A stretch of DNA of 64,000 nucleotides from Paenibacillus sp. J5C2022 (GTDB lineage: Bacteria; Bacillota; Bacilli; Paenibacillales; Paenibacillaceae). This document shows, in pieces, positions 35,099 to 45,068 of the stretch (position 1 is its first letter; each line of letters begins with the position of its first letter). The notes below the pieces were generated by a model. The model searched no databases, was not told the DNA's origin, and saw only the letters and a program-made list of their open reading frames with translations. The stretch is taken from the NCBI RefSeq assembly GCF_025567625.1, contig NZ_JAOQJC010000021.1:62001-126000 (forward strand), read 5' to 3'. A program made the translations under genes and the position numbers.

Positions 35099-36673
35099 TT
35101 ACTTCAGGTGCGCCGCCCGAATTTTCTGCTCATACTGGTGGAAGATCGTATCGCCGTGGAATTGAGTCAGCACTTCCTGGCGGTATTCCGGCCACTTCGC
35201 GGCCGACCGATCGGAGAACAGCATCTTCACCTGCAGCTCATTCTGCCGGGTGCGCATCGCTTCTACGTTAATGCCGAGCGGCGGCGTCAGCGTCGTACCC
35301 AGTCCTTCATGCATCGGAATGGCCTCAATTGTGAGGCGAATCTGCTTGTCGCGCTCCGTTACTCTGGGATCGATTACGGTTATCCCGTACACTTCCGGTT
35401 TGTTCGGCGTGAAGAAGCTCCATACTTTCATGAAATCGCCGCGGACGTCCTTCTCCTCGCCTACCGCCTCAGGGACAATTGTGATCGTATTGCCTTGTCG
35501 CGTATAATGCTGTCCTTCCACACCGTAATGCGTTAACAAGAAGCCTTCCTCGCCGGCCAGCCAGTCCAGTATGCGGGCCGTTCGCTTCAGCTTCTCCGGA
35601 TGCAGTCCCGCGGCGTTGTTGGAGAACACGAACGGGAAGCCGGGAGCAGCCTCGGTGCGAAGCGGCCTGGAGCCGAACGGGTTGAACGGGACCCAATCGG
35701 CATCGGGATTGACGGCTCTGCTTCGCGATTGCAAGCTGTCAGGATTGGAATCGTAGGCGAAGTCTGCCGTGTCCCCCAAGATGACCCCGACTCTTCCCTG
35801 CACGGCCTTGTCCACATGTTGATCCCCTTTATTCAGGAACCAGTCCGGATCGACGACACCTTCTTCCATTACATGCAAAATATCTTCGATCACTGCGCCT
35901 ACGCGCTCGTCCATCCCCATATCGATTAGTCGATCATCCTTGAAGTATGCCGGATAGATAAGGCCGTGCTTAATAAATTCCGGCCATTGCTGTGACAGGC
36001 CGACGCCATTGCCCGCTGTTGTGAAGCCGTAAGTGTCGTCTATGCCGTTCCCGTCCGGATCATCGTATGTGAAAGCTCTGAGCGTATCGACGTATTCCTC
36101 ATAGGTTGCGGGAACCTTCAATCCAAGCTTCTGCAACCAGTCTTGACGAATGTAATACGCGCGATAAGACTGATTGTCGTAGGGGATGGGCGCCCGGGCG
36201 AATTTGTTATGCACCTGATACTCCCTCAGCTCCATCTCATTCATCCAGTAGCGAAAATAATTTGGCATCGTCTCGGGCGTCACATAATAGGTCATGTCCG
36301 CGAGCACATTGTCCAGCGTATACTTGGCGCCGCCATCCGGGCTAATGTTCAGCCACATATCGGGCGGATCGTTGGCGGCGAGCAGGGAAGCGATCGTCGT
36401 ATTGTACTCATCGCCTTCTTCCATCGCGGTGACGGTCAGCTGCACTTCGAATTCCTCCTCTATCGCAGCTCTCACGATGTCCGATGCCGGATCGGGTAAA
36501 GCGGATGAGGGAGGGCGATTAATGAAGAAGTGGAGTGCCAGCCCTTCCTGTGTATGGATATGTCCCCGATTCGCCGCTCCCCCCGGATAAACGCCCATGA
36601 ACCACGCTCCTATGCCGCAAGCGCCAATGACGGCGGCCGCACAAGCCGCTTTTATCCAGATTGATCTTCTCAC
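35099..36673 (-). CDS. Orphan extracellular solute-binding protein (LplA-type)
   Basis: A 524-residue binding protein of the large Paenibacillus family used with oligosaccharide importers. The N-terminal hydrophobic stretch ends in IGAC, a possible lipobox with cysteine at about residue 19, although the flanking residues are not ideal. The mature protein has RQDWLQKLGLKVPATYEEYVD and DPDGNGIDDTYG, a calcium-binding-like loop frequent in this family. No permease genes adjoin it. It is divergent from the AraC sensor-regulator at 36814, which may control it or receive its ligand signal. Confidence 0.85.
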   Translation of the reverse strand: MRRSIWIKAACAAAVIGACGIGAWFMGVYPGGAANRGHIHTQEGLALHFFINRPPSSALPDPASDIVRAAIEEEFEVQLTVTAMEEGDEYNTTIASLLAANDPPDMWLNISPDGGAKYTLDNVLADMTYYVTPETMPNYFRYWMNEMELREYQVHNKFARAPIPYDNQSYRAYYIRQDWLQKLGLKVPATYEEYVDTLRAFTYDDPDGNGIDDTYGFTTAGNGVGLSQQWPEFIKHGLIYPAYFKDDRLIDMGMDERVGAVIEDILHVMEEGVVDPDWFLNKGDQHVDKAVQGRVGVILGDTADFAYDSNPDSLQSRSRAVNPDADWVPFNPFGSRPLRTEAAPGFPFVFSNNAAGLHPEKLKRTARILDWLAGEEGFLLTHYGVEGQHYTRQGNTITIVPEAVGEEKDVRGDFMKVWSFFTPNKPEVYGITVIDPRVTERDKQIRLTIEAIPMHEGLGTTLTPPLGINVEAMRTRQNELQVKMLFSDRSAAKWPEYRQEVLTQFHGDTIFHQYEQKIRAAHLK

Positions 36674-36813
36674 ATGATCTCCCCCTGCATGCGCATATCT
36701 ATCCTCTTATAGTAGACGCTTTCCCGCAAAAAATAAACCGCTTTCAAAATGACATTGCAGACAAATGGCATCGATTGTAAAATTTGATCATAATCCCACT
36801 TATGGAGGCAGCC

Positions 36814-39054
36814 ATGCAATTAAAGAGAATATCCCGGATTCAGCTGTCGTATTTGCCTGTATTTTTTGTTATCTGCTTCAGCCTGCTGTTCATTGCGTAC
36901 TTGACGCTTAGTGAGATGAGCAAGCAATCGGCCTACAAAACCAACGATGTGCTGGCTCATAATATGGTGCAGATGATCGATGAATCCTTGCATACGATTG
37001 ATTCCGCCGTCGCCTTGCTCGTACAGGACAATACGATTGTGAAGCGCTTCTTTCACAATGAGTATACAGAGGACAAGCAGTACTGGGACTACAGGGCCGC
37101 ATCGGTATTGAATGAAATCATTGCCGGCCACCCGCTCATCGATTCCATTTATTTATACCGGACAAGCGACAATCATGTTCTGACGCCTACAACGTTCGTC
37201 AAGCTGGATGAATTCGGTGACCGGCAGTTCGTAGGGAGCAAGCTGTCGTCCTTGCAGCCGTTCCGCTGGAGCAATGCTCGCATCTATCAAGAACAGTTGA
37301 ACGGACCGGGCACACAAGTTGTCAGTCTGGCGAAGTACGCCAACTTATCGGACAGAAGCTTAATCGTCGTCAATATACGTACGGAGGAGCTAAGCGGCAT
37401 GCTGCGCGATATGACGCCTTCCGGTCTGAATTACATTGAGCTGGCGAACGCTTCGGGAGAGCTTATCGCTTCAAGAGAATGGCCGGTCGAGGAGGGGCGG
37501 CTCCGGGAGGCGTCCGCTCCAAGCAAGGAGTGGTCGAAGGCGGAATCCTCCTACACCGGCTGGAGCGTTCGCAGCGGCGTGTATGAAGGGAGCGTCATGC
37601 AATGGATATCTTCCCTGTTCTACATATGGATAGGACTTGGCGCACTCGTGATCGTATTGGGCGTTATATGGCTTGTCTATGTCACACGGCGCAATTATTT
37701 GCCCATTCAGACGATATCGCAGCGCATGAACGATTACTTCCGCCACAAGCAGCAGGAATTGAAGCTGCCGCACCAAGGCGATGAGCTGAAGTATATTGAG
37801 TCGGCCATGGAGGAATTGCTGGATCAATCCAGTGCGCTGCAGGAGCAGAACGAAGAAAATCTTGTCTATCGCAAGCGGCATATATTTCTGCAAATGATGG
37901 AAGGCGGCGGAAGGCAACACAGCGATGTGCGAGAGGAATTGGAAGCGTTCGGATATTCGGCGGACAAAGGAACGCCTCTGATCGCCGTAATCGAAATAGA
38001 CGGCTACACCGCATTCTCCGGTCAGTACTCTCAGCGCGATCAGTATCTGCTCAAGCATGTTCTGAAATCGGCATTATCCGAGATGGCGGCGGACGAAGCT
38101 GTCGTCATGTGGGCGGAGTGGATGGATCGCCGCCAGCTGGGCGTGTTGTTCCTATTGGGGGAAGGTGGCGAGGAGAAAGGGGTTGCCGTGCTGGAGAAGC
38201 TCGTTGCCTGGGCGGGACAGCACTTGCCTTATTCTGTAACGGCAGGCATGGGGACGGTCCAGAGCAGCTTTGGCGGAATCGGCGAATCGTATGAAAGCGC
38301 GGTGGATGCGCTTCACTACAAAACGTCTCTCGGCACAGGCCGTGTCATTCGCCATACCGACCATGCCGATAAAATGCCGTTCGAAACGCTGCTTCATGCC
38401 CGTCAGATCAGAGCCATCAGCCAGGCCTACCGAGCGGGAGACGCGGCTTGGGAGCAGCATTGGCACGAATTGTTCGAGGGGCTGCATACGCAGTTATTTT
38501 CCAGAGAGGAGCTGCTCGGCTTGCTGAACTATCTGCTGTATCAGCTGCACAGGGAAGTCGCTGAGCTCCCCGAAGAGTTCCAGAGCATATGGAATAGCGG
38601 CGCTCATGCGGAATTGCATGATGTGTTCGGGCAGCAAGAGACGACAGAAGCGATAAGCGGTGCGTGTTATCAAATTCTGAAACGTGTCTTCGAGCAGATG
38701 AGCGAGCTGCGCGAAAGCAAGAATAATCATGGGCTCATTCATCGCGTCAAGCAATATATTCTGGAGCACTATCATAATCCCGACTTGTCGCATGCGCATC
38801 TGGAAGGTGAGTTCGGCATGACGCCAAGCTACTTGAGCCGGCTGTTCAAGGAGCAATTCGGAGTGAAATTCAACGCTTACGTTACACAGACGCGAATGGA
38901 GAAGGCCATTGAGCTGCTCAAGCGGCATCCGGACAAGACGGTGCAAGAGATCGCGGAGCAGGTGGGCTATCTGCACGGCATCACATTTATACGCGCCTTC
39001 AAGAAGTATACGGGCTGCACACCGGGCAATTTCCGCAAGGATATGCATGGATGA
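36814..39054 (+). CDS. Membrane-bound AraC-family sensor/regulator
   Basis: About 746 residues. Two membrane helices (about 10-30 and 265-290) enclose an extracellular Cache-like sensor of about 230 residues. A HAMP-like linker, a cytoplasmic GGDEF-like region (about 350-520) and a C-terminal double helix-turn-helix (about 645-746) follow, the latter with SYLSRLFKEQFGVKFNAYVTQTRM and VQEIAEQVGYLHGITFIRAFKKYTGCTPG. This single-chain architecture is common in Paenibacillus sugar loci. It lies between an orphan binding protein and the DUF4838-ABC operon and probably activates one or both. ATG 36814 follows GGAGG; the frame is open to 36784. Confidence 0.9.
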   Translation: MQLKRISRIQLSYLPVFFVICFSLLFIAYLTLSEMSKQSAYKTNDVLAHNMVQMIDESLHTIDSAVALLVQDNTIVKRFFHNEYTEDKQYWDYRAASVLNEIIAGHPLIDSIYLYRTSDNHVLTPTTFVKLDEFGDRQFVGSKLSSLQPFRWSNARIYQEQLNGPGTQVVSLAKYANLSDRSLIVVNIRTEELSGMLRDMTPSGLNYIELANASGELIASREWPVEEGRLREASAPSKEWSKAESSYTGWSVRSGVYEGSVMQWISSLFYIWIGLGALVIVLGVIWLVYVTRRNYLPIQTISQRMNDYFRHKQQELKLPHQGDELKYIESAMEELLDQSSALQEQNEENLVYRKRHIFLQMMEGGGRQHSDVREELEAFGYSADKGTPLIAVIEIDGYTAFSGQYSQRDQYLLKHVLKSALSEMAADEAVVMWAEWMDRRQLGVLFLLGEGGEEKGVAVLEKLVAWAGQHLPYSVTAGMGTVQSSFGGIGESYESAVDALHYKTSLGTGRVIRHTDHADKMPFETLLHARQIRAISQAYRAGDAAWEQHWHELFEGLHTQLFSREELLGLLNYLLYQLHREVAELPEEFQSIWNSGAHAELHDVFGQQETTEAISGACYQILKRVFEQMSELRESKNNHGLIHRVKQYILEHYHNPDLSHAHLEGEFGMTPSYLSRLFKEQFGVKFNAYVTQTRMEKAIELLKRHPDKTVQEIAEQVGYLHGITFIRAFKKYTGCTPGNFRKDMHG

Positions 39055-39098
39055 GGCGTATTTCAATAAACGTCGATAGGGTCAAAATAAGTCGCTTC

Positions 39099-39128
39099 AA
39101 CGGATTCAAGCCTTTTGAATCCGTTTTT
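39099..39128 (+). terminator. Terminator after the AraC sensor gene
   Basis: AACGGATTCAA and TTGAATCCGTT form an 11-base perfect stem with a 5-base loop and a TTT tail. It separates the regulator transcript from the following operon, which must have its own promoter in 39129-39240. Confidence 0.88.
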
Positions 39129-39261
39129 CACTTTTCGTCGCTTTCCGAAAAAAAGCTATATATACGGGTGCTTGGGCGGGATGGTACCGTTAGTGCGTAG
39201 ATCGCGAGGCATGCCGACCAAAGAGCGATCCCATTATGGTTAGACAGGAGGAGGTCTATCG

Positions 39262-42200
39262 TTGAACAAGAGACTGCTATTCCCGTTTATATTGCTGATT
39301 GCCGCTTTCACCTTTGTGTCCGGCGCATCGGCAGGCAGTACGCAGCATTTGTCCGCACATGTACTGGATGAGTTGGAAGCGCAAGTCGATACGTACGAAT
39401 CGGCTGACCGGATTGCAGCCGCATTTGCAGCGGAGCTGCAGTACCGGCTGGATATCATTCGCATCTTGCTGGATCAGGATAACCGGCAGCAAGCGCTCCT
39501 ATATATGGAGGATTTGCTGACCCATATTCATGATCCCGCCGTACAGCAGCAAGGGTTAATCTTGCCGGAGACGGCCGACGCTCTGGAGACGGCGGCAGCG
39601 CCGTTGCTGCAACTGCTTGAAGGGGAACCCGTTACAATGGATATTGTCCGGGACGGCCGGCCGAATGCCGTTATAGTAGTGGACGAGACCGTCTATACGA
39701 CAGAGCCGTCGAATCCCGGCATAATTCAAGGATGGACGCAAGTGTATGGGCAAGGCGGGATTGCCGTTAGCGCCCTTCGCAGCTACTCGGGACAGCACAG
39801 CTTGCATATTGACGACAACAGCGGCGGAACCTACGGTGTTGTCAGCAAGCCGGTGCCGGTCATTCCCGGACAGACGTATACGGCTTCCGTCATGATCTAT
39901 CGGGAGTCCGGCGGCAAGGCGGAAGTCTACCTACGCTATTACGACGAGAATATGGCCAGAGTGAGTCAGAAGATGGCCAGCGATGACCATCCTCTCGCGG
40001 TATGGAGCGAGACGGCCGCTACAGAGAAGGCTCCGGCCAACGCCGCGTATGCGGCAATCGTCCTTTATTCCGGCACCGCGCAAGCCAGCTTGTACTTGGA
40101 TGATGTGTCCCTGACATCGGCTGACGGGGAAGATGTGCCGGTGCCTCATTCCGGCTTCGAGCCGGTCCTGTCTTGGGAGAGCGAGGCTGCGGACGCCATC
40201 GTTGAATACGTACAGAAGTCCACGGGCGCCATTCTGCCCGTATTGACGGAGCAGCAGTTCTCCGACAATCCGGAGGCGCATGCCGGGCAGGTCGTTATAC
40301 GGCTGGCCACCTCGGACAGCATCGCGGGCGAAGACGCGGAGCTGGACAGCATGCTTGACGGACTGGAGCGGGACGGGTTCGTTATCCACTTCCATCCGGA
40401 TGAGATCACGATAGCCGGTCCTAGCCGCTGGGGAACGAACAACGGCGCATTCGACTTCCTGGAACGTTACGTCGGCGTAAGCTGGCTCATGCCCGGCGAG
40501 TATGGCGAGGATGTGCCGGAGCAGAGCGATATTGCCGTTATTGCGGAAGATGTTCGCGAGGAGCCCGCCTTCAGCTTCCGCATCTTCAGCCCGCTCCACG
40601 GCGACCCCGCCGATGAGGCCGCCTACGGGCATGTCCAGAACGAATGGGCGCAGCACAATCGCATGCAGGGCTTCTATAATGCGCCGGTCAGCTTCCATCA
40701 CAATCTGTACGCTCTCTTCCCTGTCGAGAAGTTCGGTCAGAGCAATCCGGAATTCTATCCTGGCGGAATCCCTCCCGCACCGGGCGTTCAGATCGACTGG
40801 CAGCCGTGCTTCAGCGCGCCGGGCATTGCAGATGCCGCCGTCGATGAGATTGTCGCTTATTTCAATGCGCATCCTGAAGCCGAGTCCTACTCGCTTGGCG
40901 TCAATGATGGAAGCGGTTACTGCGAAGCCAATCCGATCCAATCCTACTACAGCTGGGTGAATGAAGTCGTCGCAGGTGTTCTGGAGGTGCATCCCGACAA
41001 GTGGTTCGGCCTGCTGGCATACCGGGTGATGGAGACGCCGCCGACCTTCCAGCTGCATGACAGAGTCGTGCCATTCCTGACGACTGACCGGATGGCATGG
41101 GCCGATCCTGCCGCGAAGGCTGCGGGGCATCAACTGACGGAGCAGTGGCTTCAGAGAGCGGCGCAAGTCGGCTTCTACGATTACATCTATGGCTCGCCAT
41201 ATCTGGTGCCTCGGTTATACCCGCACCTGATTGCCGACACCTACCGGTATGCACAGGAGCAAGGTGTCTCTGCGCACTATGCCGAGCTGTATCCGAATTG
41301 GGGGGAAGGGCCGAAGGCCTGGCTTGCGGCGAAGCTGCAATGGGACCCTCTACAAGATGTAGATGTTCTGCTCCAGGAATGGTATGTCCGGGCGGTTGGA
41401 GAAGATGCGGCACCGTACTTGCAGGACTATTATGAGCATTGGGAGCAGTTCTGGACGACGGAAGCCCTCTCGCTGCCATGGTTCCTGCCGGGCGCAACCT
41501 ATCAGGACTTCACGAGTCCGGCTTACTTGACTGGCGTCGATGCTGCGGATATGGCCTATAGCCGTCAATTGCTGGAGCAAGTGGTTGACAAGGCGGAGAC
41601 CGGACAGCAGCAGGCCAGGGCGGACATGCTAATGAAGTCCTTCGAATATTATGAAGCATCTGTCCTGAGCTACCCGAGACCGGCAGACATTCCGGCGGAT
41701 GCGGCAGCAGCGATTGCCCTGATGGAGAACGCCGCAGATACGGTGGGACAGAAGCTGCAGCTGGCGGGCAAGCGGATTGAGTTGCTGGATGAGTTCCAAG
41801 CTAACCCGGCGCTCATACACAGGTTCGATGCCCGCAGATACAATCAGCTCGTGTGGTCAGGCTGGAACGTGCAAGAGTATTGGGCGCTCGTCGACTATAT
41901 GCGGGAGCGGGAGCCTGCCGGCGGACCTGTGCGGACAAGGGCGCTGGAGCTGAAGCAGACGCATCCTTCGCAGCAAGGAAGACTGTACGCTGCCATGCTG
42001 TTAAGCGGAGCGGACGGAGCATCACTGACGCAGAATCCATCGTTCGAGCAAGGAGATGCCGCCGCCCCGCCGTGGGAGCTGTTGCCCAGATCCACTTCTA
42101 CACGCGCTGTTGTGCGCTCGCAAGAGGAGGCCTACAGCGGCACGGGGAGCATGAAGGTATATGGCAAGGGCTGGGGCGGGCCAAGCCAAGTCATCGACGT

Positions 42201-42531
42201 CGAGCCGGGCATGGCTTCCCTGTCCTTCCGTTACTATATGCCATCAGGAAGCGGTGCCGAAGTCCATATGCAATGGGGCTACGATCTGCTGGATGAGCAG
42301 GGCAACTGGCTGAGCTACAGTACGGTCCGCTCTCCGGTCGCGACGATGGAGGATACGGGAGGCGTATGGCTGGAAGGGCGCTTGAGAGGCGAGATTCCGG
42401 CTCAGGTCAAGGGGAGCGCTGTGTCTAAGGTGCGACTCATCTTTCTGATCGACAGTACTGAGCCAGTCGAGCTGTATATAGACGATGTGGCCTTCTACAA
42501 TGAAAGCTACGCAGGCACGGCTGGAGAATGA
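39262..42531 (+). CDS. Secreted DUF4838 protein with carbohydrate-binding-like domains
   Basis: A 1089-residue exported protein. A signal peptide (about 1-24) is followed by a helical region, a jelly-roll of the CBM4/9 type (about 140-280, with YTASVMIYRESGG and YLDDVSL), an alpha/beta domain like those preceding GH67 (about 290-410) and a DUF4838 core (about 415-740, with SLGVNDGSGYC, AHYAELYPNWGEGPKAWLAAKLQWD). A second jelly-roll ends the chain (about 930-1085, YIDDVAFYN). It probably acts on an extracellular uronic-acid polysaccharide; catalysis is unproven. The start is TTG 39262 with AGGAGGAGG at 8 bases. It leads the ABC importer genes. Confidence 0.82.
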   Translation: MNKRLLFPFILLIAAFTFVSGASAGSTQHLSAHVLDELEAQVDTYESADRIAAAFAAELQYRLDIIRILLDQDNRQQALLYMEDLLTHIHDPAVQQQGLILPETADALETAAAPLLQLLEGEPVTMDIVRDGRPNAVIVVDETVYTTEPSNPGIIQGWTQVYGQGGIAVSALRSYSGQHSLHIDDNSGGTYGVVSKPVPVIPGQTYTASVMIYRESGGKAEVYLRYYDENMARVSQKMASDDHPLAVWSETAATEKAPANAAYAAIVLYSGTAQASLYLDDVSLTSADGEDVPVPHSGFEPVLSWESEAADAIVEYVQKSTGAILPVLTEQQFSDNPEAHAGQVVIRLATSDSIAGEDAELDSMLDGLERDGFVIHFHPDEITIAGPSRWGTNNGAFDFLERYVGVSWLMPGEYGEDVPEQSDIAVIAEDVREEPAFSFRIFSPLHGDPADEAAYGHVQNEWAQHNRMQGFYNAPVSFHHNLYALFPVEKFGQSNPEFYPGGIPPAPGVQIDWQPCFSAPGIADAAVDEIVAYFNAHPEAESYSLGVNDGSGYCEANPIQSYYSWVNEVVAGVLEVHPDKWFGLLAYRVMETPPTFQLHDRVVPFLTTDRMAWADPAAKAAGHQLTEQWLQRAAQVGFYDYIYGSPYLVPRLYPHLIADTYRYAQEQGVSAHYAELYPNWGEGPKAWLAAKLQWDPLQDVDVLLQEWYVRAVGEDAAPYLQDYYEHWEQFWTTEALSLPWFLPGATYQDFTSPAYLTGVDAADMAYSRQLLEQVVDKAETGQQQARADMLMKSFEYYEASVLSYPRPADIPADAAAAIALMENAADTVGQKLQLAGKRIELLDEFQANPALIHRFDARRYNQLVWSGWNVQEYWALVDYMREREPAGGPVRTRALELKQTHPSQQGRLYAAMLLSGADGASLTQNPSFEQGDAAAPPWELLPRSTSTRAVVRSQEEAYSGTGSMKVYGKGWGGPSQVIDVEPGMASLSFRYYMPSGSGAEVHMQWGYDLLDEQGNWLSYSTVRSPVATMEDTGGVWLEGRLRGEIPAQVKGSAVSKVRLIFLIDSTEPVELYIDDVAFYNESYAGTAGE

Positions 42532-42572
42532 TCAACTTCATGACATAATGCCAAATTGAGGGGGAGTAATAC

Positions 42573-44075
42573 ATGCATTTGACAGATATGAAGCCGCTGA
42601 CAAGACAGCTGACTGTGCTGCTGCTAATCGTAATGCTGGCCTGGATGACGGGCTGCAGCACGAATAACGGCAATGGGGGGCAGGAGACGCCGCAAGGAAC
42701 GAATGGGGGCAGTACGGACGCCGCTTCCACGACAAAGCCTGAAGCTTCGGATTCCGGCGTCTATCCCGAGAACGGGCTGCCGAAGGATGAGAAGGTGACG
42801 CTGAAATTCGGCTTCTTCGAAGGCGGCATGGGCCGTGAATATATTGACTACGCCATGGACACATTCAAGCAGAAATTTCCCAATGTCAGCTTCGAGGTCG
42901 TCTATTCGCCGAAAATCGGCGATATAATCAATGCGAAAATTTCCGCTAACAACGATGACGATATGTTCGATCTGTTCAACGGCAACATTCCCGGCGGCAT
43001 TACTCCGCTAGTCTTGTCCGGCAAGCTGGAGCCGCAGGAAGATCTGTGGGATAGCGAGCTGTATGATGCAAGCGGCAAGACGTTAAGAGACATTGCGCTG
43101 CCGGGTACGGTGGAAGCGGCGATCGGCAAAGTCGGGGACCATCTGTACGCGCTGCCTGTATCCGGCAGCGGGTCCGGCCTCTTCTTCAATAAAGCGCTGT
43201 TCGAGGAGCATGGCTGGGATCAAAATCCGAAAACCTGGACCGCATTCCTGGAGCTGCTCGCCGACATTAAGGCGGAAGGCATTATTCCGATTACGTATCC
43301 GGGCAAATACCCTTCCTATATCGAGCATGCCTTCGGGCCGATCAAAATGTTCGAGCTGGCGGAAGCGAACGGCAATCTGGAGAAGTTCACCGATGATTAC
43401 CGCAACTACAAGCTGCCGCAGCATCTTGCTCCGGAGAGCGTAGATCTGTGGAACAGGATCTACGCGCTTGCGCAAAAGGGATATTTCCCCGAAGGCGTCG
43501 CAGCTCTTACGCACACGCAATCGCAGATGCAGATGATTCAAGGCCAAGCCGCGATGGTATCGACAGGGGTGTATGTCGAGAATGAGATGAAGTCGGCTCT
43601 CCCGCCGGAGTTCAGCTGGGGTTACATGTCTGTGCCCATGAGCGAAGATCCGGATCAGACGAGATGGATTAGGTCGACGGCTTCCAACGGCCACTACATC
43701 TGGGCCGGCAAGCCGGACTTGAACAAACAGTGGGCCAAAGCGTTCAACGTCTGGATGTGGAACCTGGACGTGCAGGAGGTTATCGCCGAGAAAGGCGGAC
43801 AGTTGCCTGTACGCTCCGACTTCTCGGAGGACCCTGCGCGGGCCGACAAGCTGCAGAAAGCGCCGAAAGCCATGCTGGACTATATGGCTGCCAACAAGTC
43901 GAAGATGGAGCGAGGCAACCGTGATCAGACATTGACCGACCCGAGCGTCTCGCAAGCCTTTAAACTGATGCAGGAAGGCACCATTGAGATCACCTCCGCC
44001 AAGAAGGAGCCGCTTCCGATCCTTGAAGAAGCGGAGAAGCTGATTGGCCAAGCGATAGAAGCGCAACAAAAATAG
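42573..44075 (+). CDS. Extracellular sugar-binding lipoprotein
   Basis: A 500-residue CUT1 solute-binding protein. The signal peptide ends in WMTGC (Cys at about residue 28) and a Gly/Asn/Thr-rich linker follows. Mature-domain signs include TLKFGFFEGG, NKALFEEHGWDQNPKTW and a GQAAMVSTGVYVE segment. GAGGGGGA precedes the start. It lies 41 bases after the DUF4838 gene and 26 bases before the permeases, so it should capture the products released by the DUF4838 protein. Confidence 0.93.
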   Translation: MHLTDMKPLTRQLTVLLLIVMLAWMTGCSTNNGNGGQETPQGTNGGSTDAASTTKPEASDSGVYPENGLPKDEKVTLKFGFFEGGMGREYIDYAMDTFKQKFPNVSFEVVYSPKIGDIINAKISANNDDDMFDLFNGNIPGGITPLVLSGKLEPQEDLWDSELYDASGKTLRDIALPGTVEAAIGKVGDHLYALPVSGSGSGLFFNKALFEEHGWDQNPKTWTAFLELLADIKAEGIIPITYPGKYPSYIEHAFGPIKMFELAEANGNLEKFTDDYRNYKLPQHLAPESVDLWNRIYALAQKGYFPEGVAALTHTQSQMQMIQGQAAMVSTGVYVENEMKSALPPEFSWGYMSVPMSEDPDQTRWIRSTASNGHYIWAGKPDLNKQWAKAFNVWMWNLDVQEVIAEKGGQLPVRSDFSEDPARADKLQKAPKAMLDYMAANKSKMERGNRDQTLTDPSVSQAFKLMQEGTIEITSAKKEPLPILEEAEKLIGQAIEAQQK

Positions 44076-44101
44076 GCTCGCACGGAAGGAACTGAAATGC
44101 C

Positions 44102-45055
44102 ATGACTCATTCGCCTTTCGCCGCAGCAGACCGTGTCTCTCCCCGCAAGGGGAGAGACTGGCTGAAGAAGGCCAGGACGCAGCGGATTCTCTTCCTGGCC
44201 ATCGCCATTACGCCTGCTTTCGGCGGCTATCTCTTGTTTACGCTGTACCCGAACCTTCTGTCGGTCTATTACTCGCTGTTGAATTGGAACGGCATCTCCG
44301 AGCCGGAATTTGTAGGATTGGACAATTACGTCTCGTTGTTCCAGGACAAATATGTATGGCGGGCTCTGCTGCATAATCTGTTTTTTATGGCGGTCGTTCC
44401 TGTCGCCGTCATCTTCATCTCTTTGCTGCTCGGGTATCTGCTGGCGAACAAAGGCTATCGGGGGACGCCATTTTTCAAAATATTGTTTTTCTTCCCCAAT
44501 GTGCTGTCCACTGTCGTCATCTCGCTGCTCTGGGCGTTCATCTACGATGGAAGCTTCGGCTTGCTGAACGGCTTGCTGAGGCTGCTTGGCATACCGATCG
44601 GCAACTACTATTGGCTCGGTGAAAGCGCTACGGCACTGGCCGCTATCGTACCTCCGTACGTGTGGGGCGGCGTCGGGCTGTATGTCATCATTTTCATGAA
44701 TGCGATGGCGACGATTCCGAAATCGCTCTATGAATCGGCCGTGCTGGAAGGTGCCGGGCATATGACGCGACTGTTCCGCATTACGATGCCGCTTATTATG
44801 CCGGTCATTCGCGTCAGCGCCTTATTCCTTGTGCTGGGCTCCCTGAAGGGCTTCGAGAAGCAGCTCATTCTGACCAACGGCGGGCCGGCGGGATCGACGG
44901 ACGTCATCGGACTCTATATTTTCAATCTGGCCTTCGGGGCGGAATATCACAATTACGGCTATGCTTCGGCGGTGGGCATGTTCTTGTTCGTCATTCTTGT
45001 AACAGCCAAGCTGCTGATGGACAAATATTTGCCCGATCGCGCCGTTGAATATTGA
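44102..45055 (+). CDS. CUT1 sugar ABC transporter permease (UgpA type)
   Basis: A 317-residue membrane subunit with six helices and the EAA loop ESAVLEGAGHMTRLFRITMP. The N-terminal LFTLYPNLLSVYYSLLNWNG stretch is typical of the first CUT1 permease. It lies between the binding protein and the second permease genes. As with the other importer in the window no ATPase is encoded nearby, so a shared MsmK-type subunit is expected. Confidence 0.94.
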   Translation: MTHSPFAAADRVSPRKGRDWLKKARTQRILFLAIAITPAFGGYLLFTLYPNLLSVYYSLLNWNGISEPEFVGLDNYVSLFQDKYVWRALLHNLFFMAVVPVAVIFISLLLGYLLANKGYRGTPFFKILFFFPNVLSTVVISLLWAFIYDGSFGLLNGLLRLLGIPIGNYYWLGESATALAAIVPPYVWGGVGLYVIIFMNAMATIPKSLYESAVLEGAGHMTRLFRITMPLIMPVIRVSALFLVLGSLKGFEKQLILTNGGPAGSTDVIGLYIFNLAFGAEYHNYGYASAVGMFLFVILVTAKLLMDKYLPDRAVEY

Positions 45056-45068
45056 TGAGGTGCTGCAC

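Noticed and set aside
39931..41166. 411-residue minus-strand frame
   Set aside because: Antisense shadow of the DUF4838 gene, rich in Arg/His/Leu with no recognisable domain.
43083..44069. 328-residue minus-strand frame
   Set aside because: Antisense shadow of the binding-protein gene.
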